From Blattabacterium cuenoti (GTDB lineage Bacteria > Bacteroidota > Bacteroidia > Flavobacteriales > Blattabacteriaceae): 64,000 nt of DNA. Below, piece after piece: positions 1 to 8,901 of the stretch. The translations under genes and the position numbers were made by a program. The notes beneath the pieces were generated by a model that was not told where the DNA came from, searched no databases, and worked only from the letters and a program-made list of their open reading frames with translations. Where the stretch lies: positions 444,001 to 508,000 of the forward strand of contig NZ_CP059221.1 in NCBI RefSeq assembly GCF_014252375.1, given 5' to 3'. Positions within the stretch are counted from its first letter, which is position 1. Each line of letters starts with the position of its first letter.

Positions 1-439
1 AAGTTACTATATAATAATCTGAAATATTGTTAGAATATTTCATAGGAAATGAAAAATTTATCAAATGCAATATCAAAAAACATAAAATCAATATTCCTGT
101 AATAATCATTTTACTATTAATAAAGTTATTAATTATAGAATTAAAATTTAAATATTTAAAATTTATATTTCCTTTAGATATATTATTTTTAATAGATAAT
201 TTTATTCCCATAAAAATATGGATAAAAAATCCGGAAGCAAGAAAATACTCCATTATTCGAATGATAATATTTTTTCTCATAAAAAAAACTGCTTCATTAA
301 AAGCTGTTTCTCCTAAAAAAAGAAATAAATTAACACTTAGATGTAATAATAAAAAAATCATAAGAAATATTCCAGTAAATGCCATTAATATTTTTTTTCC
401 AATAGAAGATTGAAAAATGTTTAAACAACTTATATTCAC
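1..439 (-). CDS. sdhC: Succinate dehydrogenase cytochrome b subunit (partial, 3' end outside window)
   Basis: Membrane anchor of succinate dehydrogenase (complex II), passing electrons from succinate to menaquinone. The minus strand reads open from a GTG at 439 to the window edge (146 codons). The N-terminus has QSSIGKKILMAFTGIFL and then LLLHLSVNLFLF, a pattern of the Bacteroidetes five-helix SdhC/FrdC family. His residues lie inside hydrophobic segments (LLLHLS, FFIHIF, LILHLI) and suit haem ligation. GTG is chosen because a TAA lies immediately upstream and no in-frame ATG fits the family N-terminus. The desulfurase gene ends 12 bases upstream on the same strand. The C-terminal third and any sdhA/sdhB lie outside. 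An open plus-strand frame across this region is a shadow. Confidence 0.82.
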   Translation of the reverse strand, partial: MNISCLNIFQSSIGKKILMAFTGIFLMIFLLLHLSVNLFLFLGETAFNEAVFFMRKNIIIRIMEYFLASGFFIHIFMGIKLSIKNNISKGNINFKYLNFNSIINNFINSKMIITGILILCFLILHLINFSFPMKYSNNISDYYIVT

Positions 440-451
440 TTAATTTATTTT

Positions 452-1630
452 TTATTTTTTGTTAAAAAATTTTCTAATCTTTTTTAAAGATTCTATAAGC
501 AAATCTATATCTTTTTTTTCATTAAATATTCCAAAAGATATTCTAATAGGCATCATTTTTTTCAAAAAAACTTTATCTGTAATATGTTGAATAACATGGG
601 AAATTTTTTTTTTAGAACTTTTACAAGAACTACCTTTAGATACAGAAATTCCCATTAAATCTAATTTAAAATAAAGTAAATAATCTATTTTTGATATAGG
701 ATATAAAAAATTTAATATTGCATGACTACTTCTATTAAAATCTTTAGACAATCCATTAAATATTAAAGATGGAATAAGCTTTTCTAATTGTAAAATACAA
801 TAATATTTTAATTCTTTAATTTTTTTTATATGATCAACAAAGTTGTTATAAGATAATTGTAATGCTTTTGATGCACCTACTATTCCTGATATATTTTCAG
901 TACCTAAACGAATACCATGTTCTTGATTATTTATTGAAACTGAAAATTTAATTTTATTTAAAATATTTTTTTTTATAACAACAAAACCTATTCCTTTTGG
1001 CCCATAAAATTTGTGGGCACTTGCAGTAATAAAGTCTACTTGTAATTTTTTCATATTAACAAGAAAATTACCTATAAACTGAATAGTATCGGAATGAAAA
1101 TAAGAATTATATTTATTACATAATTCAATAACTGATTTTGTATTTAAAATATTTCCAATTTCATTATTTACATACATTAAACTAACTAAAATTTTCCCCG
1201 AACATGAATGAAATTTTTTCATTAAGAAATTCATATGATTTAAATCAATAATTCCATTTTTATCAAATTGAATAAAACTTACAGGTATATTATATAATTT
1301 AGAAAAATTAGAAATTGAATTTAAAACGGAAAAATGTTCTATTTTAGAAGTTAAAATATGTTTAATATTTAAATATTGTATAGAAAATTTAAATACTAAT
1401 TCATTTGCCTCAGTTCCTCCAGATGTAAAAATAATTTCACTAGGATCAGAATTTATTGTATTAGCTATAGATATTCTAGATTCTTCTATTAAAGATCTTG
1501 CTTTTCTTCCATAACTATGTTGTAAAGAAGATGGATTACCAAATGTATATTTTAAAGTATCTATCATAACCTTTATTACTTCATTTCTAATAGGAGTTGA
1601 TGAAGCATTATCTAAATATACTTTTTTCAT
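452..1630 (-). CDS. Cysteine desulfurase, NifS/IscS type
   Basis: PLP enzyme that removes sulfur from cysteine as an enzyme-bound persulfide for Fe-S cluster and thio-cofactor synthesis. It is 392 aa, normal for the family. Visible marks are the N-terminal YLDNASST, the PLP phosphate-binding SGGTEAN at 70-76, the E98-H99 pair, the PLP lysine K207 in SAHKFYGPKG, and the persulfide cysteine C336 in SKGSSCKS. The gene is followed after 12 bases by sdhC on the same strand and is divergent from rny. A SufE gene at 38281-38739 could be a partner, although SufE normally works with SufS; the pairing is inference. Whether to call it nifS or iscS cannot be settled from sequence alone. Confidence 0.93.
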   Translation of the reverse strand: MKKVYLDNASSTPIRNEVIKVMIDTLKYTFGNPSSLQHSYGRKARSLIEESRISIANTINSDPSEIIFTSGGTEANELVFKFSIQYLNIKHILTSKIEHFSVLNSISNFSKLYNIPVSFIQFDKNGIIDLNHMNFLMKKFHSCSGKILVSLMYVNNEIGNILNTKSVIELCNKYNSYFHSDTIQFIGNFLVNMKKLQVDFITASAHKFYGPKGIGFVVIKKNILNKIKFSVSINNQEHGIRLGTENISGIVGASKALQLSYNNFVDHIKKIKELKYYCILQLEKLIPSLIFNGLSKDFNRSSHAILNFLYPISKIDYLLYFKLDLMGISVSKGSSCKSSKKKISHVIQHITDKVFLKKMMPIRISFGIFNEKKDIDLLIESLKKIRKFFNKK

Positions 1631-1685
1631 TTTTTTATTTAAAATTATTGTAAATCATTTCTATATATTATATGAATTTATTTTT

Positions 1686-1722
1686 ATTTAAATTTAATAA
1701 CACATATAAATTAAATTTAAAT
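1686..1722. repeat. Inverted repeat between the desulfurase gene and rny
   Basis: Two perfect 13-base arms (1686-1698 and 1710-1722) are separated by 11 bases in the 168-base divergent intergenic region. All arm bases are A or T. The position between two divergent starts would suit an operator or promoter-associated element, but chance is more likely in DNA this AT-rich than for the two longer palindromes in the window. Confidence 0.4.
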
Positions 1723-1798
1723 TAACTTTTTACAAAAATTTTTTAAATTTTAAATATTTTAAAATATCTATTTTATTTTTATTTAATATTGAATAAAT

Positions 1799-3370
1799 AT
1801 GAAAATAAATGTTGGAATTTCGGCTTTTATGGGGTTTTTCATCGGAATTATTACATGTTATTTTTTATGGAAAAAAATTATATTTAAAAAATATATAAAA
1901 TTTTTAAAAAAAGCTGTTAATAAATCAGAAAAAATAATAAAAAATGCTAATGAAAAAGGTGAATATATAAAAAGAATAAAAATTATTCATGCAAAAAAAA
2001 AATTTTTTGAACTTAAATCAAGATACGAAAGAAATATTTTTTTTAAAGAAAAAAGAATAATTGAAATAGAAAATAAAATTAAAGCAAAAGAAAATAGACT
2101 TTATAAAAAAATAGAAATTTTCTATAAAAAAAAAAATAAATTAGAGTCAAATATTCATGTTTATAACTACAATATAAAAATTTTAAAAAAAAGAGAAGAA
2201 AAAATTAAAAATTTATATTATAAACAGATAAAAATTCTTGAGAGATTATCAAATTTTTCTTCAAAACGTGCTAAAAACGAATTATTTAAAACTATTATAG
2301 GAAATGCTAAAATACAAGCTCAATCTCATATACAAAATATTATTGAAGAGTCACAATTAATTGCAAAAAAAGAAGCAAAAAAAATTATAATTCAAGCTAT
2401 TCAAAGACTAGGTATAGAACCCACTGTAGAAAATTCAGTTTCTATTCTAAATATAGAATCTGATGATGTAAAAGGACGTGTTATTGGAAGAGAAGGTCGA
2501 AATATAAAGGCTTTGGAAAAAGCAACAGGAGTAGAAATTATAATTGATGATACTCCAGAAGTAATACTTCTATCTTGTTTTAATCCAATACGTAGAGAAA
2601 TAGCAAGATTATCTCTAACTAAATTAGTTATAGATGGTAGAATCAATCCTACAAAAATTGAAGAAATTGTTTCAAAAACAAAAAAACAAATTGAAGAGGA
2701 AATAATAGAAATAGGTAAAAAAAATATAATTGATTTGGGGATACATAATATTCATCCAAAATTGATAAAAATGATAGGCAAAATGAAGTATAGATCTTCT
2801 TATGGACAAAATTTATTACAACACTCTCGTGAAGTTGCTAATTTAGCATCTATATTATCATCAGAATTAGGATTAGATACTAAATTAGCGAAAAGAGCAG
2901 GATTTTTACATGATATAGGAAAAATTCCTGAATCAGAACCTGAATTACCCCATGCTATTTTAGGAATGCGATGGGCTGAAAAATATGGAGAAAATACAAT
3001 AGTATGTAATGCTATTGGATCTCATCATGATGAGATAGAAATGAAAACTTTAATATCTCCAATAATACAAATATCAGATTCTATTAGTGGATCACGTCCT
3101 GGCATAAGAAAAAATTCTTTTGAATCTTATTCAAAAAGATTAAAAAATTTGGAAGATATTGCTCTTAGTTTTTATGGGGTAAATAAAGCTTTTGCTATTA
3201 AAGCTGGAAGAGAATTAAGAGTAATCGTTGAAAGTAATAAAATTAATGATGAAGAAACTTTTCAACTATCTTATAATATAACGGAAAAAATAAAAAATGA
3301 AATGACTTATCCAGGTCAAATAAAAATAACAGTAATTAGAGAAACAAGAGTAATACAAATAGCTAGATAG
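1799..3370 (+). CDS. rny: Ribonuclease Y
   Basis: Membrane-anchored endoribonuclease that starts mRNA turnover in bacteria without RNase E. It is 523 aa, full family length. Domains in order: one transmembrane helix (about 5-25), a long Lys/Glu-rich coiled coil (about 30-200), a KH RNA-binding domain with GRVIGREGRNIKALE (about 224-240), and an HD metal-dependent phosphohydrolase domain with H342 and the H371-D372 pair in LHDIGK. The ATG at 1799 puts the helix at the very N-terminus as expected. The next gene starts 18 bases downstream, suggesting co-transcription. Together with pnp at 46272 it gives endonuclease and exonuclease activities for RNA decay. Confidence 0.97.
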   Translation: MKINVGISAFMGFFIGIITCYFLWKKIIFKKYIKFLKKAVNKSEKIIKNANEKGEYIKRIKIIHAKKKFFELKSRYERNIFFKEKRIIEIENKIKAKENRLYKKIEIFYKKKNKLESNIHVYNYNIKILKKREEKIKNLYYKQIKILERLSNFSSKRAKNELFKTIIGNAKIQAQSHIQNIIEESQLIAKKEAKKIIIQAIQRLGIEPTVENSVSILNIESDDVKGRVIGREGRNIKALEKATGVEIIIDDTPEVILLSCFNPIRREIARLSLTKLVIDGRINPTKIEEIVSKTKKQIEEEIIEIGKKNIIDLGIHNIHPKLIKMIGKMKYRSSYGQNLLQHSREVANLASILSSELGLDTKLAKRAGFLHDIGKIPESEPELPHAILGMRWAEKYGENTIVCNAIGSHHDEIEMKTLISPIIQISDSISGSRPGIRKNSFESYSKRLKNLEDIALSFYGVNKAFAIKAGRELRVIVESNKINDEETFQLSYNITEKIKNEMTYPGQIKITVIRETRVIQIAR

Positions 3371-3388
3371 TATATAAAAAAAAATATT

Positions 3389-4357
3389 ATGAAAAATTAT
3401 CCTATAACTTCTTTTATAGAAAAATATTTTTGTCATTTTAATGCTTTAAGTTTATATGAAGCGGCAAAATCATATAAAAATCATATTGAAAATAATGGAA
3501 AGATGATGATTACGTTGGGAGGTGCAATGAGTACTGCAGAAATAGGAAAAATTTTAGCTGATATGATTAGAAAAAATAAAGTACATATTATTTCTTGTAC
3601 TGGTGCTAATCTAGAGGAAGATATATTAAATTTAATATCTAAATCTTTCTATAAAAAAATTGTTAACTATAAAGATTTGACTCCTAATGATGAAGAAATT
3701 TTGTTAAATGATGGATATAATAGAATAACAGATACTTGTATTCCAGAAGAAATGGCTTTTAAAAAATTACAAAAAAATATTTTTTTTGTATGGAATAAAG
3801 CAAAAAAAAAATCAGAACGATATTTCCCTCATGAATATATATATCAAATATTATTAGAAAATATGTTAGAACCATACAATATAAATCCTGATGATAGTTG
3901 GGTATTAGCTGCAGCAAAAAAAAATATACCAATGATCGTTCCTGGATGGGAAGATAGTACAATGGGAAATATTTTTTCGTCATATTGTATAAAAAAATTT
4001 TTTGATCCATTTTTAATAAAAAATGGAATTGAATATATGATTTATTTATCTGAATGGTATAAAAAAGAATGTAACAAACACAAAATAGGATTTTTTCAAA
4101 TTGGAGGAGGAATATCTGGAGATTTTCCTATATGTGTTGTACCTATGTTATCTCAAGATGTAGGAATACCAACTCCAGTATGGGATTATTTTTGCCAAAT
4201 ATCTGATTCTACCACTAGTTATGGTTCTTATTCTGGAGCAGTTCCTAATGAAAAAATAACATGGGGAAAATTAAATAAATATACTCCTAAATTTATGATT
4301 GAATCAGATGCAACTATAGTTGCTCCATTGATTTTCGCGTATATACTAAATATGTAA
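3389..4357 (+). CDS. Deoxyhypusine synthase-family protein
   Basis: Member of the deoxyhypusine/homospermidine synthase family, NAD-dependent enzymes that transfer an aminobutyl group from spermidine; 322 aa. The glycine-rich TLGGAMSTAEIG and TGANLEED near the N-terminus, DSTMGN in the middle and PNEKITWGK near the C-terminus match the family. K294 in TWGK corresponds to the lysine that carries the enzyme intermediate in eukaryotic deoxyhypusine synthase, so chemistry may be intact. Bacteria have no eIF5A to hypusinate, so the real substrate is unknown; polyamine synthesis is one possibility. It lies between rny and lpd with 18- and 26-base gaps. The family is clear, the function is not. Confidence 0.85.
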   Translation: MKNYPITSFIEKYFCHFNALSLYEAAKSYKNHIENNGKMMITLGGAMSTAEIGKILADMIRKNKVHIISCTGANLEEDILNLISKSFYKKIVNYKDLTPNDEEILLNDGYNRITDTCIPEEMAFKKLQKNIFFVWNKAKKKSERYFPHEYIYQILLENMLEPYNINPDDSWVLAAAKKNIPMIVPGWEDSTMGNIFSSYCIKKFFDPFLIKNGIEYMIYLSEWYKKECNKHKIGFFQIGGGISGDFPICVVPMLSQDVGIPTPVWDYFCQISDSTTSYGSYSGAVPNEKITWGKLNKYTPKFMIESDATIVAPLIFAYILNM

Positions 4358-4383
4358 TTTTATTTTTATAATAAAAAATTATT

Positions 4384-5811
4384 ATGAACAACAATATGTT
4401 ATTATATGACCTTATAATTATAGGATCTGGGCCTGGAGGATACGTATCAGCAATAAGATCTAGTCAACTTGGATTAAAAACTGCAATTATAGAAAAACAT
4501 TCATCGTTGGGTGGAACATGTTTAAATGTAGGCTGTATTCCATCAAAATGTATTTTAGATTCTTCTAAAAAATTTTTTTTAGCTAAAAAAAAATTTTCTT
4601 CACATGGAATATTTTTTGAAAATTTGAGATTTGATTTAAAAAAAATTATAAATAGAAAAAATAAAACAATTGAAAATATAAATAATGGAATAAAATATTT
4701 AATGAAAAAAAATAAAATAGATGTATATCATGGAATTGGCCATTTTATAACAATCAATACATTGTCTATATTTGATGAGATATCAATGGTAGAGAAAGAA
4801 AAAATTAAATTTAAATTTTGTATAATCTCTACTGGATCTAAACCAATGAAACTTCCACATATAAAAAAATTTGAAGGAAATATAATTTCTTCCACAGAAG
4901 CATTAAATATAAAAGAAATACCAAAAAAATTAATAACAATTGGAGGTGGAATTATTGGATTAGAATTAAGTTCTTTCTTTAATAGGTTAGGAAGTGATGT
5001 TACTATTATTGATAATATGGAAAATATTATTAATAATATGGATAAATCATTAAGTAACGAAATGAAAAAAATACTAGAAAAATCATCTATAGATATAAAA
5101 ACAAATTTGACAGTTGATAAAATCATATCAAATAATAAGGACTATATCTATATTAAAACAAAAAATAAATTAGGTAATGAAATTTCATTTAAAGGAAATT
5201 ACTGTTTAATATCAATAGGAAGAATGGCTAATACTGATAATTTAGGCTTGAATAATATAGGAATAAAAATAGATAGAAAAGGTTTTATTTTAGTAAATAC
5301 TTTTTTACAAACTACAGTGAATAATATTTATGCAATTGGAGATGTTATTGGAGGAAAAATGTTAGCACACAAAGCAGAAGAAGAAGGTTTACATGTAGTT
5401 GAACATATTATAGGACAAAAACCTAATAAAATTAATTATAATTTAATACCATCAATAATATACACTTATCCTGAAGTAGCAAGTGTTGGGTATACAGAAA
5501 ATGAAATAAAAGAAAATAAATTGAAATATAATACAGGAATTTTTCCAATGAAAGCTTTAGGAAGATCACATACTACTGGTAGTATGGATGGTTTTTTAAA
5601 AATGATTACTAATAAAGAAACAGATGAAATTTTAGGTGTTCACATAATTAGTGATTATGCATCTGAAATGATAATGGAAGCAGTTGTTTCTATGGAATTC
5701 AAAGCTTCTTCTGAAGATATATATAGAATATGTCATCCACATCCTAGCTTAAATGAGGCTTTTAAAGAAGCTTCATTGTTAAATTTTGAAAATCGTGCAA
5801 TTCATATATAA
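4384..5811 (+). CDS. lpdA: Dihydrolipoyl dehydrogenase (E3)
   Basis: FAD enzyme that reoxidises dihydrolipoamide in pyruvate or 2-oxoglutarate dehydrogenase and makes NADH; 475 aa, full length. Seen: FAD-binding GSGPGGY at 14-20, redox-active cysteines C46 and C51 in GGTCLNVGCIPSK, NAD-binding IGGGIIGLE in the middle, a second FAD motif YAIGDVIGG, and the C-terminal dimer motif HPHPSLNE with catalytic H453 and E458. M5 is a possible alternative start. It is separate from pdhA and pdhC (53000-55139), as is common in Flavobacteria, and presumably serves that complex. It is convergent with ung, with only three bases between the stops. Confidence 0.97.
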   Translation: MNNNMLLYDLIIIGSGPGGYVSAIRSSQLGLKTAIIEKHSSLGGTCLNVGCIPSKCILDSSKKFFLAKKKFSSHGIFFENLRFDLKKIINRKNKTIENINNGIKYLMKKNKIDVYHGIGHFITINTLSIFDEISMVEKEKIKFKFCIISTGSKPMKLPHIKKFEGNIISSTEALNIKEIPKKLITIGGGIIGLELSSFFNRLGSDVTIIDNMENIINNMDKSLSNEMKKILEKSSIDIKTNLTVDKIISNNKDYIYIKTKNKLGNEISFKGNYCLISIGRMANTDNLGLNNIGIKIDRKGFILVNTFLQTTVNNIYAIGDVIGGKMLAHKAEEEGLHVVEHIIGQKPNKINYNLIPSIIYTYPEVASVGYTENEIKENKLKYNTGIFPMKALGRSHTTGSMDGFLKMITNKETDEILGVHIISDYASEMIMEAVVSMEFKASSEDIYRICHPHPSLNEAFKEASLLNFENRAIHI

Positions 5812-5814
5812 TAA

Positions 5815-6486
5815 TTACGTCCATTTTATAATGGATTTATTATGAAAATATAAAAATTTATTAGTTTTTAAAAAATGTTTACAACCAATAAATCCTAAAT
5901 TAGAAGAAAAAGGAGAAGGATGGGATGTTTTTAAAACATAGTGATTATTTTTTATACAAATTATATGCTCTTTTTCATGAGCATATTTTCCCCATAAAAG
6001 AAATACAATATGTGTTTTTTTTAAAGAAATTATGTGTATCATTTTATTTGTAAAAATTTCCCATCCACGATTTTTATGTGATCCTGGCATTCCATTTCTA
6101 ACAGTTAATATAGAATTCAATAATAAAACACCTTGTTTTGCCCATCTAATTAAAGATCCATTAGTAGGAAATTTTTTATAATTAAAACAATTTTTTACTT
6201 CTATAAAAATGTTTCTTAAAGAAGGAGGAAAAGAAATTCCATTAGGAACAGAAAAACATAAACCATCTGCTTGTCCTTTATTAGGATATGGATCTTGTCC
6301 TAAAATAACTACTTTTATAGTATTAAATGGACAATATTTTATAGAATTAAATATATCATTTTTTTTTGGATAACAATTGTAATTTTTATATTCAAGATTA
6401 ATAAAACTTAATAAATTATTAAAATAATATTTTTTAGATTCTTTTTTTAGAAAAAAATTCCAATTAAAATAATCATTATTTTCCAT
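5815..6486 (-). CDS. ung: Uracil-DNA glycosylase, family 1
   Basis: Removes uracil from DNA to start base-excision repair, relevant in an AT-rich genome exposed to cytosine deamination; 223 aa, family length. Catalytic Asp D65 sits in ILGQDPYP at 62-69, the [10 protein letters not shown] stretch lies at 121-130, and catalytic His H189 is in SHPSPFSSN. The usual GQDPYHG continues here as [10 protein letters not shown], so the His of that motif is Pro, a local departure from the usual consensus. The start overlaps the end of the ferredoxin gene by 11 bases, so the two are probably translationally coupled. Confidence 0.95.
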   Translation of the reverse strand: MENNDYFNWNFFLKKESKKYYFNNLLSFINLEYKNYNCYPKKNDIFNSIKYCPFNTIKVVILGQDPYPNKGQADGLCFSVPNGISFPPSLRNIFIEVKNCFNYKKFPTNGSLIRWAKQGVLLLNSILTVRNGMPGSHKNRGWEIFTNKMIHIISLKKTHIVFLLWGKYAHEKEHIICIKNNHYVLKTSHPSPFSSNLGFIGCKHFLKTNKFLYFHNKSIIKWT

Positions 6487-6802
6487 GTAAAAAAAATTTT
6501 TTTTTTATTAAATCTTTTTTTGTTTCTATATTTTTTGAATCTAAAACACAACAATTTACTGGACATATTTCTATACATTGTGGTGTATCATAAAATCCTA
6601 TACATTCAGTACATTTTTCTTTCACAATAAAATATATATTATTTTTTATAGGATTATTTAATGATGTTTTATATAATTCTTTTTTTAAAGAAGTTCCATC
6701 TGACATACTCCATGATGTTCCTCCTTCATAAATAGCTTTATTTGGACATTCAGGTTCACATGCACCACAATTTATGCATTCATTTGTAATTTTTATAGAC
6801 AT
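6476..6802 (-). CDS. 2[4Fe-4S] ferredoxin
   Basis: Small electron carrier, 108 aa, with two 4Fe-4S cluster sites. The first is [11 protein letters not shown] with C9, C12, C15 and C19. The second is [17 protein letters not shown] with C64, C67, C76 and C80, using the longer spacing seen in Allochromatium-type ferredoxins. Extra cysteines C84 and C85 follow the second cluster. It is divergent from the LuxC-type reductase gene 31 bases away, and this pairing recurs in Bacteroidetes. It may supply electrons to pyruvate or fatty-acid redox enzymes, but the partner is not visible here. It overlaps ung by 11 bases. Confidence 0.92.
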   Translation of the reverse strand: MSIKITNECINCGACEPECPNKAIYEGGTSWSMSDGTSLKKELYKTSLNNPIKNNIYFIVKEKCTECIGFYDTPQCIEICPVNCCVLDSKNIETKKDLIKKKFFLHGK

Positions 6803-6833
6803 AAAATATAATTTAGTATAAAATTATAAAACT

Positions 6834-7880
6834 ATGATAAAAAGTTTTGTTAATTTAGGAAAATTATTACTAGAATTTAAAAATATATATAAAAAAAAAT
6901 ATATAAATACATATTTTAATAAATTTTTTACAGAGTTTAAAATTTTATTAAATAAAAATCAATGGTTTTTAAAAGAAGATTTAATTATATCATTTGATTA
7001 TTGGAGTAAAGTTTTAAAAAGAGATAAAATAGAATATTTGATTAAAGGATCTTGTAGATATTGTAAAAAAAAAACTGTTTTAGTAATAATGCCAGGAAAT
7101 ATTCCTATGGCAGGATTTCATGATTTTTTATGTGTTATTTTATCAGGAAATAATATAATAATAAAACTATCAGAAAAAGATAATATTATTATTCCAATAA
7201 TATGTAAAATATTAATAAATGAAAATCCATCAATAAAAAAAAGAATCAAATTTACTAAAAACTTTTTAAAAGAAAAATATGATTGTGTAATTGCTACAGG
7301 AAGTAATAATGCTTTTAGATATTTTAACTTTTTTTTTAAAAAAAAAAATATTCCATCTTTAATTAGAAAGAATAAAATATCTATATCTGTATTACAAGGA
7401 ACAGAAAATAATAATGATTTATTAAATCTATCAAAAGATATTTTATATTATTATGGAAGAGGATGTAGAAGTGTAGGAAAAATATTTATACCATATAACT
7501 ATGATATAAATTTAATATTAAAATCATCATATTCATGTCAATATGTGAGAAAAAACAATAAGTACATGAATAATTATAAATATTATAAATCTATTTTTAA
7601 AATTAATAAAATAAGTTTTTTAAAAAATGAATTTTTAATTCTTATAAAAGAAAAAAAATATTATAATCCAATTTCTGTTTTATATTATGAATATTATAAA
7701 AATTTAAAAAATTTAAAGGAAAATATTAATAATTTTCGTAAAAATATACAATGTATAGTATCAAAAAATTTTGTAAAAGAAGAAATTGATTTTGGAAAAT
7801 CCCAATATCCAAAATTAGAAGAATATTCAGATAAAATTAATACTATTAAATTTTTAAATGAACAAAAAAAATTAAAATGA
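6834..7880 (+). CDS. Acyl-CoA reductase, LuxC family
   Basis: LuxC-type acyl-CoA/acyl-protein reductase of the aldehyde dehydrogenase superfamily, which reduces activated fatty acids to aldehydes with NAD(P)H; 348 aa, usual for the Bacteroidetes version. The VIMPGNIPMAG and ATGSNNAFRYF segments form the nucleotide-binding region, and C211 in YYGRGCRSVGK is the expected catalytic cysteine. No luciferase genes accompany it, so a role in bioluminescence is not implied; the physiological substrate in Bacteroidetes is not established. It is divergent from the ferredoxin gene and overlaps the ribD stop by 9 bases. Confidence 0.85.
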   Translation: MIKSFVNLGKLLLEFKNIYKKKYINTYFNKFFTEFKILLNKNQWFLKEDLIISFDYWSKVLKRDKIEYLIKGSCRYCKKKTVLVIMPGNIPMAGFHDFLCVILSGNNIIIKLSEKDNIIIPIICKILINENPSIKKRIKFTKNFLKEKYDCVIATGSNNAFRYFNFFFKKKNIPSLIRKNKISISVLQGTENNNDLLNLSKDILYYYGRGCRSVGKIFIPYNYDINLILKSSYSCQYVRKNNKYMNNYKYYKSIFKINKISFLKNEFLILIKEKKYYNPISVLYYEYYKNLKNLKENINNFRKNIQCIVSKNFVKEEIDFGKSQYPKLEEYSDKINTIKFLNEQKKLK

Positions 7881-8891
7881 TTTTATAATTAATGTATCAT
7901 TATCAATTTTTTCTTGTAAAATTATTTTTTTATTTATTACAGGAGCATTTAATCCATTATTAAAAACAGTATCAGATATAAAAATACGACATTCGTCCCA
8001 AATATTACTTTTTATAAAACTATCTAATGTTTTTTTCCCTCCTTCAACAATAATAGATTGTATTTTTTTTTTCGACAAAAAAAATAAAATTTGTTCTAGT
8101 ATAGTTTTATCAAAACAAATTTTAATAAATTCTATTTTTTTTTTTTTTTCTGAAACATTCTTTTCAGTGAACACAATAGTATTCTGTAATCCATCAAATA
8201 TATTATAATTATTAGGTATACTTAATTTTCTATCTAAAATAATTCTTATTGGATTTTTACCATACCATTTTCTAATATTTAACTTAGGATTATCAATTAA
8301 TACTGTTTTTCTACCTATTAGAATACTATTTTCTTCTGATCTCCATTTATGAACTAATTGTCTAGAATATATATTACTAATCCATTTCTTTTTATTTAAT
8401 GCCATGAATCCATCATAACTTTGTGCCCATTTAAGTATAATAAATGGACGTTTTTTCTCATAAAAAGTAAAAAAACGTTTATTTATTATTCTACATTTAT
8501 CATATAAATAATTTTCTATAACTTTTATTCCATATCTTTTTAATTTTTTTATTCCTATTCCATTTTTTATAAATGGATCTTTTGATCCTATTATAACAGT
8601 TGGAATTTTTTTTTTAATTATTAAATCTACACATGGAGGGGTTTTACCTATATGAGTACATGGTTCTAAAGTAACATAAAGAGTTGATTTAATAAATAAT
8701 GAATTATCCTTAATTTTATTTATTGCTTTCGCTTCTGCATGTTCTTCACCACATTTATAATGCCATCCTTCTGAAATAATTAATCCATTTTTTTCTATAA
8801 CGCATCCTACCAATGGATTAGGATAAGTATTACCTAATCCATTGGTAGCTATCTGTATAGCTCTTTTCATAAAAATTTCTTTTATTACCAT
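7872..8891 (-). CDS. ribD: Riboflavin biosynthesis deaminase/reductase
   Basis: Bifunctional riboflavin enzyme: deaminates the GTP-derived pyrimidine, then reduces its ribosyl side chain with NADPH; 339 aa. The N-terminal deaminase has the zinc set H51 and E53 in HAEAKA, C78 in PCTH and C87 in PPC, all intact. The C-terminal reductase begins around RPFIILKWAQSYDG and includes the VEGGKKTLDSF motif. The first ATG is kept because residues 1-10 resemble the helix found in homologues; M8 is possible. aroE lies 10 bases upstream on the same strand, so ribD is probably last in an rpsU-aroE-ribD unit. Confidence 0.95.
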   Translation of the reverse strand: MVIKEIFMKRAIQIATNGLGNTYPNPLVGCVIEKNGLIISEGWHYKCGEEHAEAKAINKIKDNSLFIKSTLYVTLEPCTHIGKTPPCVDLIIKKKIPTVIIGSKDPFIKNGIGIKKLKRYGIKVIENYLYDKCRIINKRFFTFYEKKRPFIILKWAQSYDGFMALNKKKWISNIYSRQLVHKWRSEENSILIGRKTVLIDNPKLNIRKWYGKNPIRIILDRKLSIPNNYNIFDGLQNTIVFTEKNVSEKKKKIEFIKICFDKTILEQILFFLSKKKIQSIIVEGGKKTLDSFIKSNIWDECRIFISDTVFNNGLNAPVINKKIILQEKIDNDTLIIKSF

Positions 8892-8901
8892 GAAAAACTT
8901 T

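Noticed and set aside
27-413. A 128-aa open frame on the plus strand
   Set aside because: The minus strand here encodes SdhC with recognisable helices and haem histidines; the plus frame is Lys/Ile-rich shadow sequence.
2401-2646. Minus-strand open frame inside rny
   Set aside because: It is antisense to the KH domain of RNase Y and has no recognisable family.
5820-5835. 16-base hairpin at the lpd/ung junction
   Set aside because: Arms are only six bases with no strong T tract on either side, so a terminator claim is not justified.
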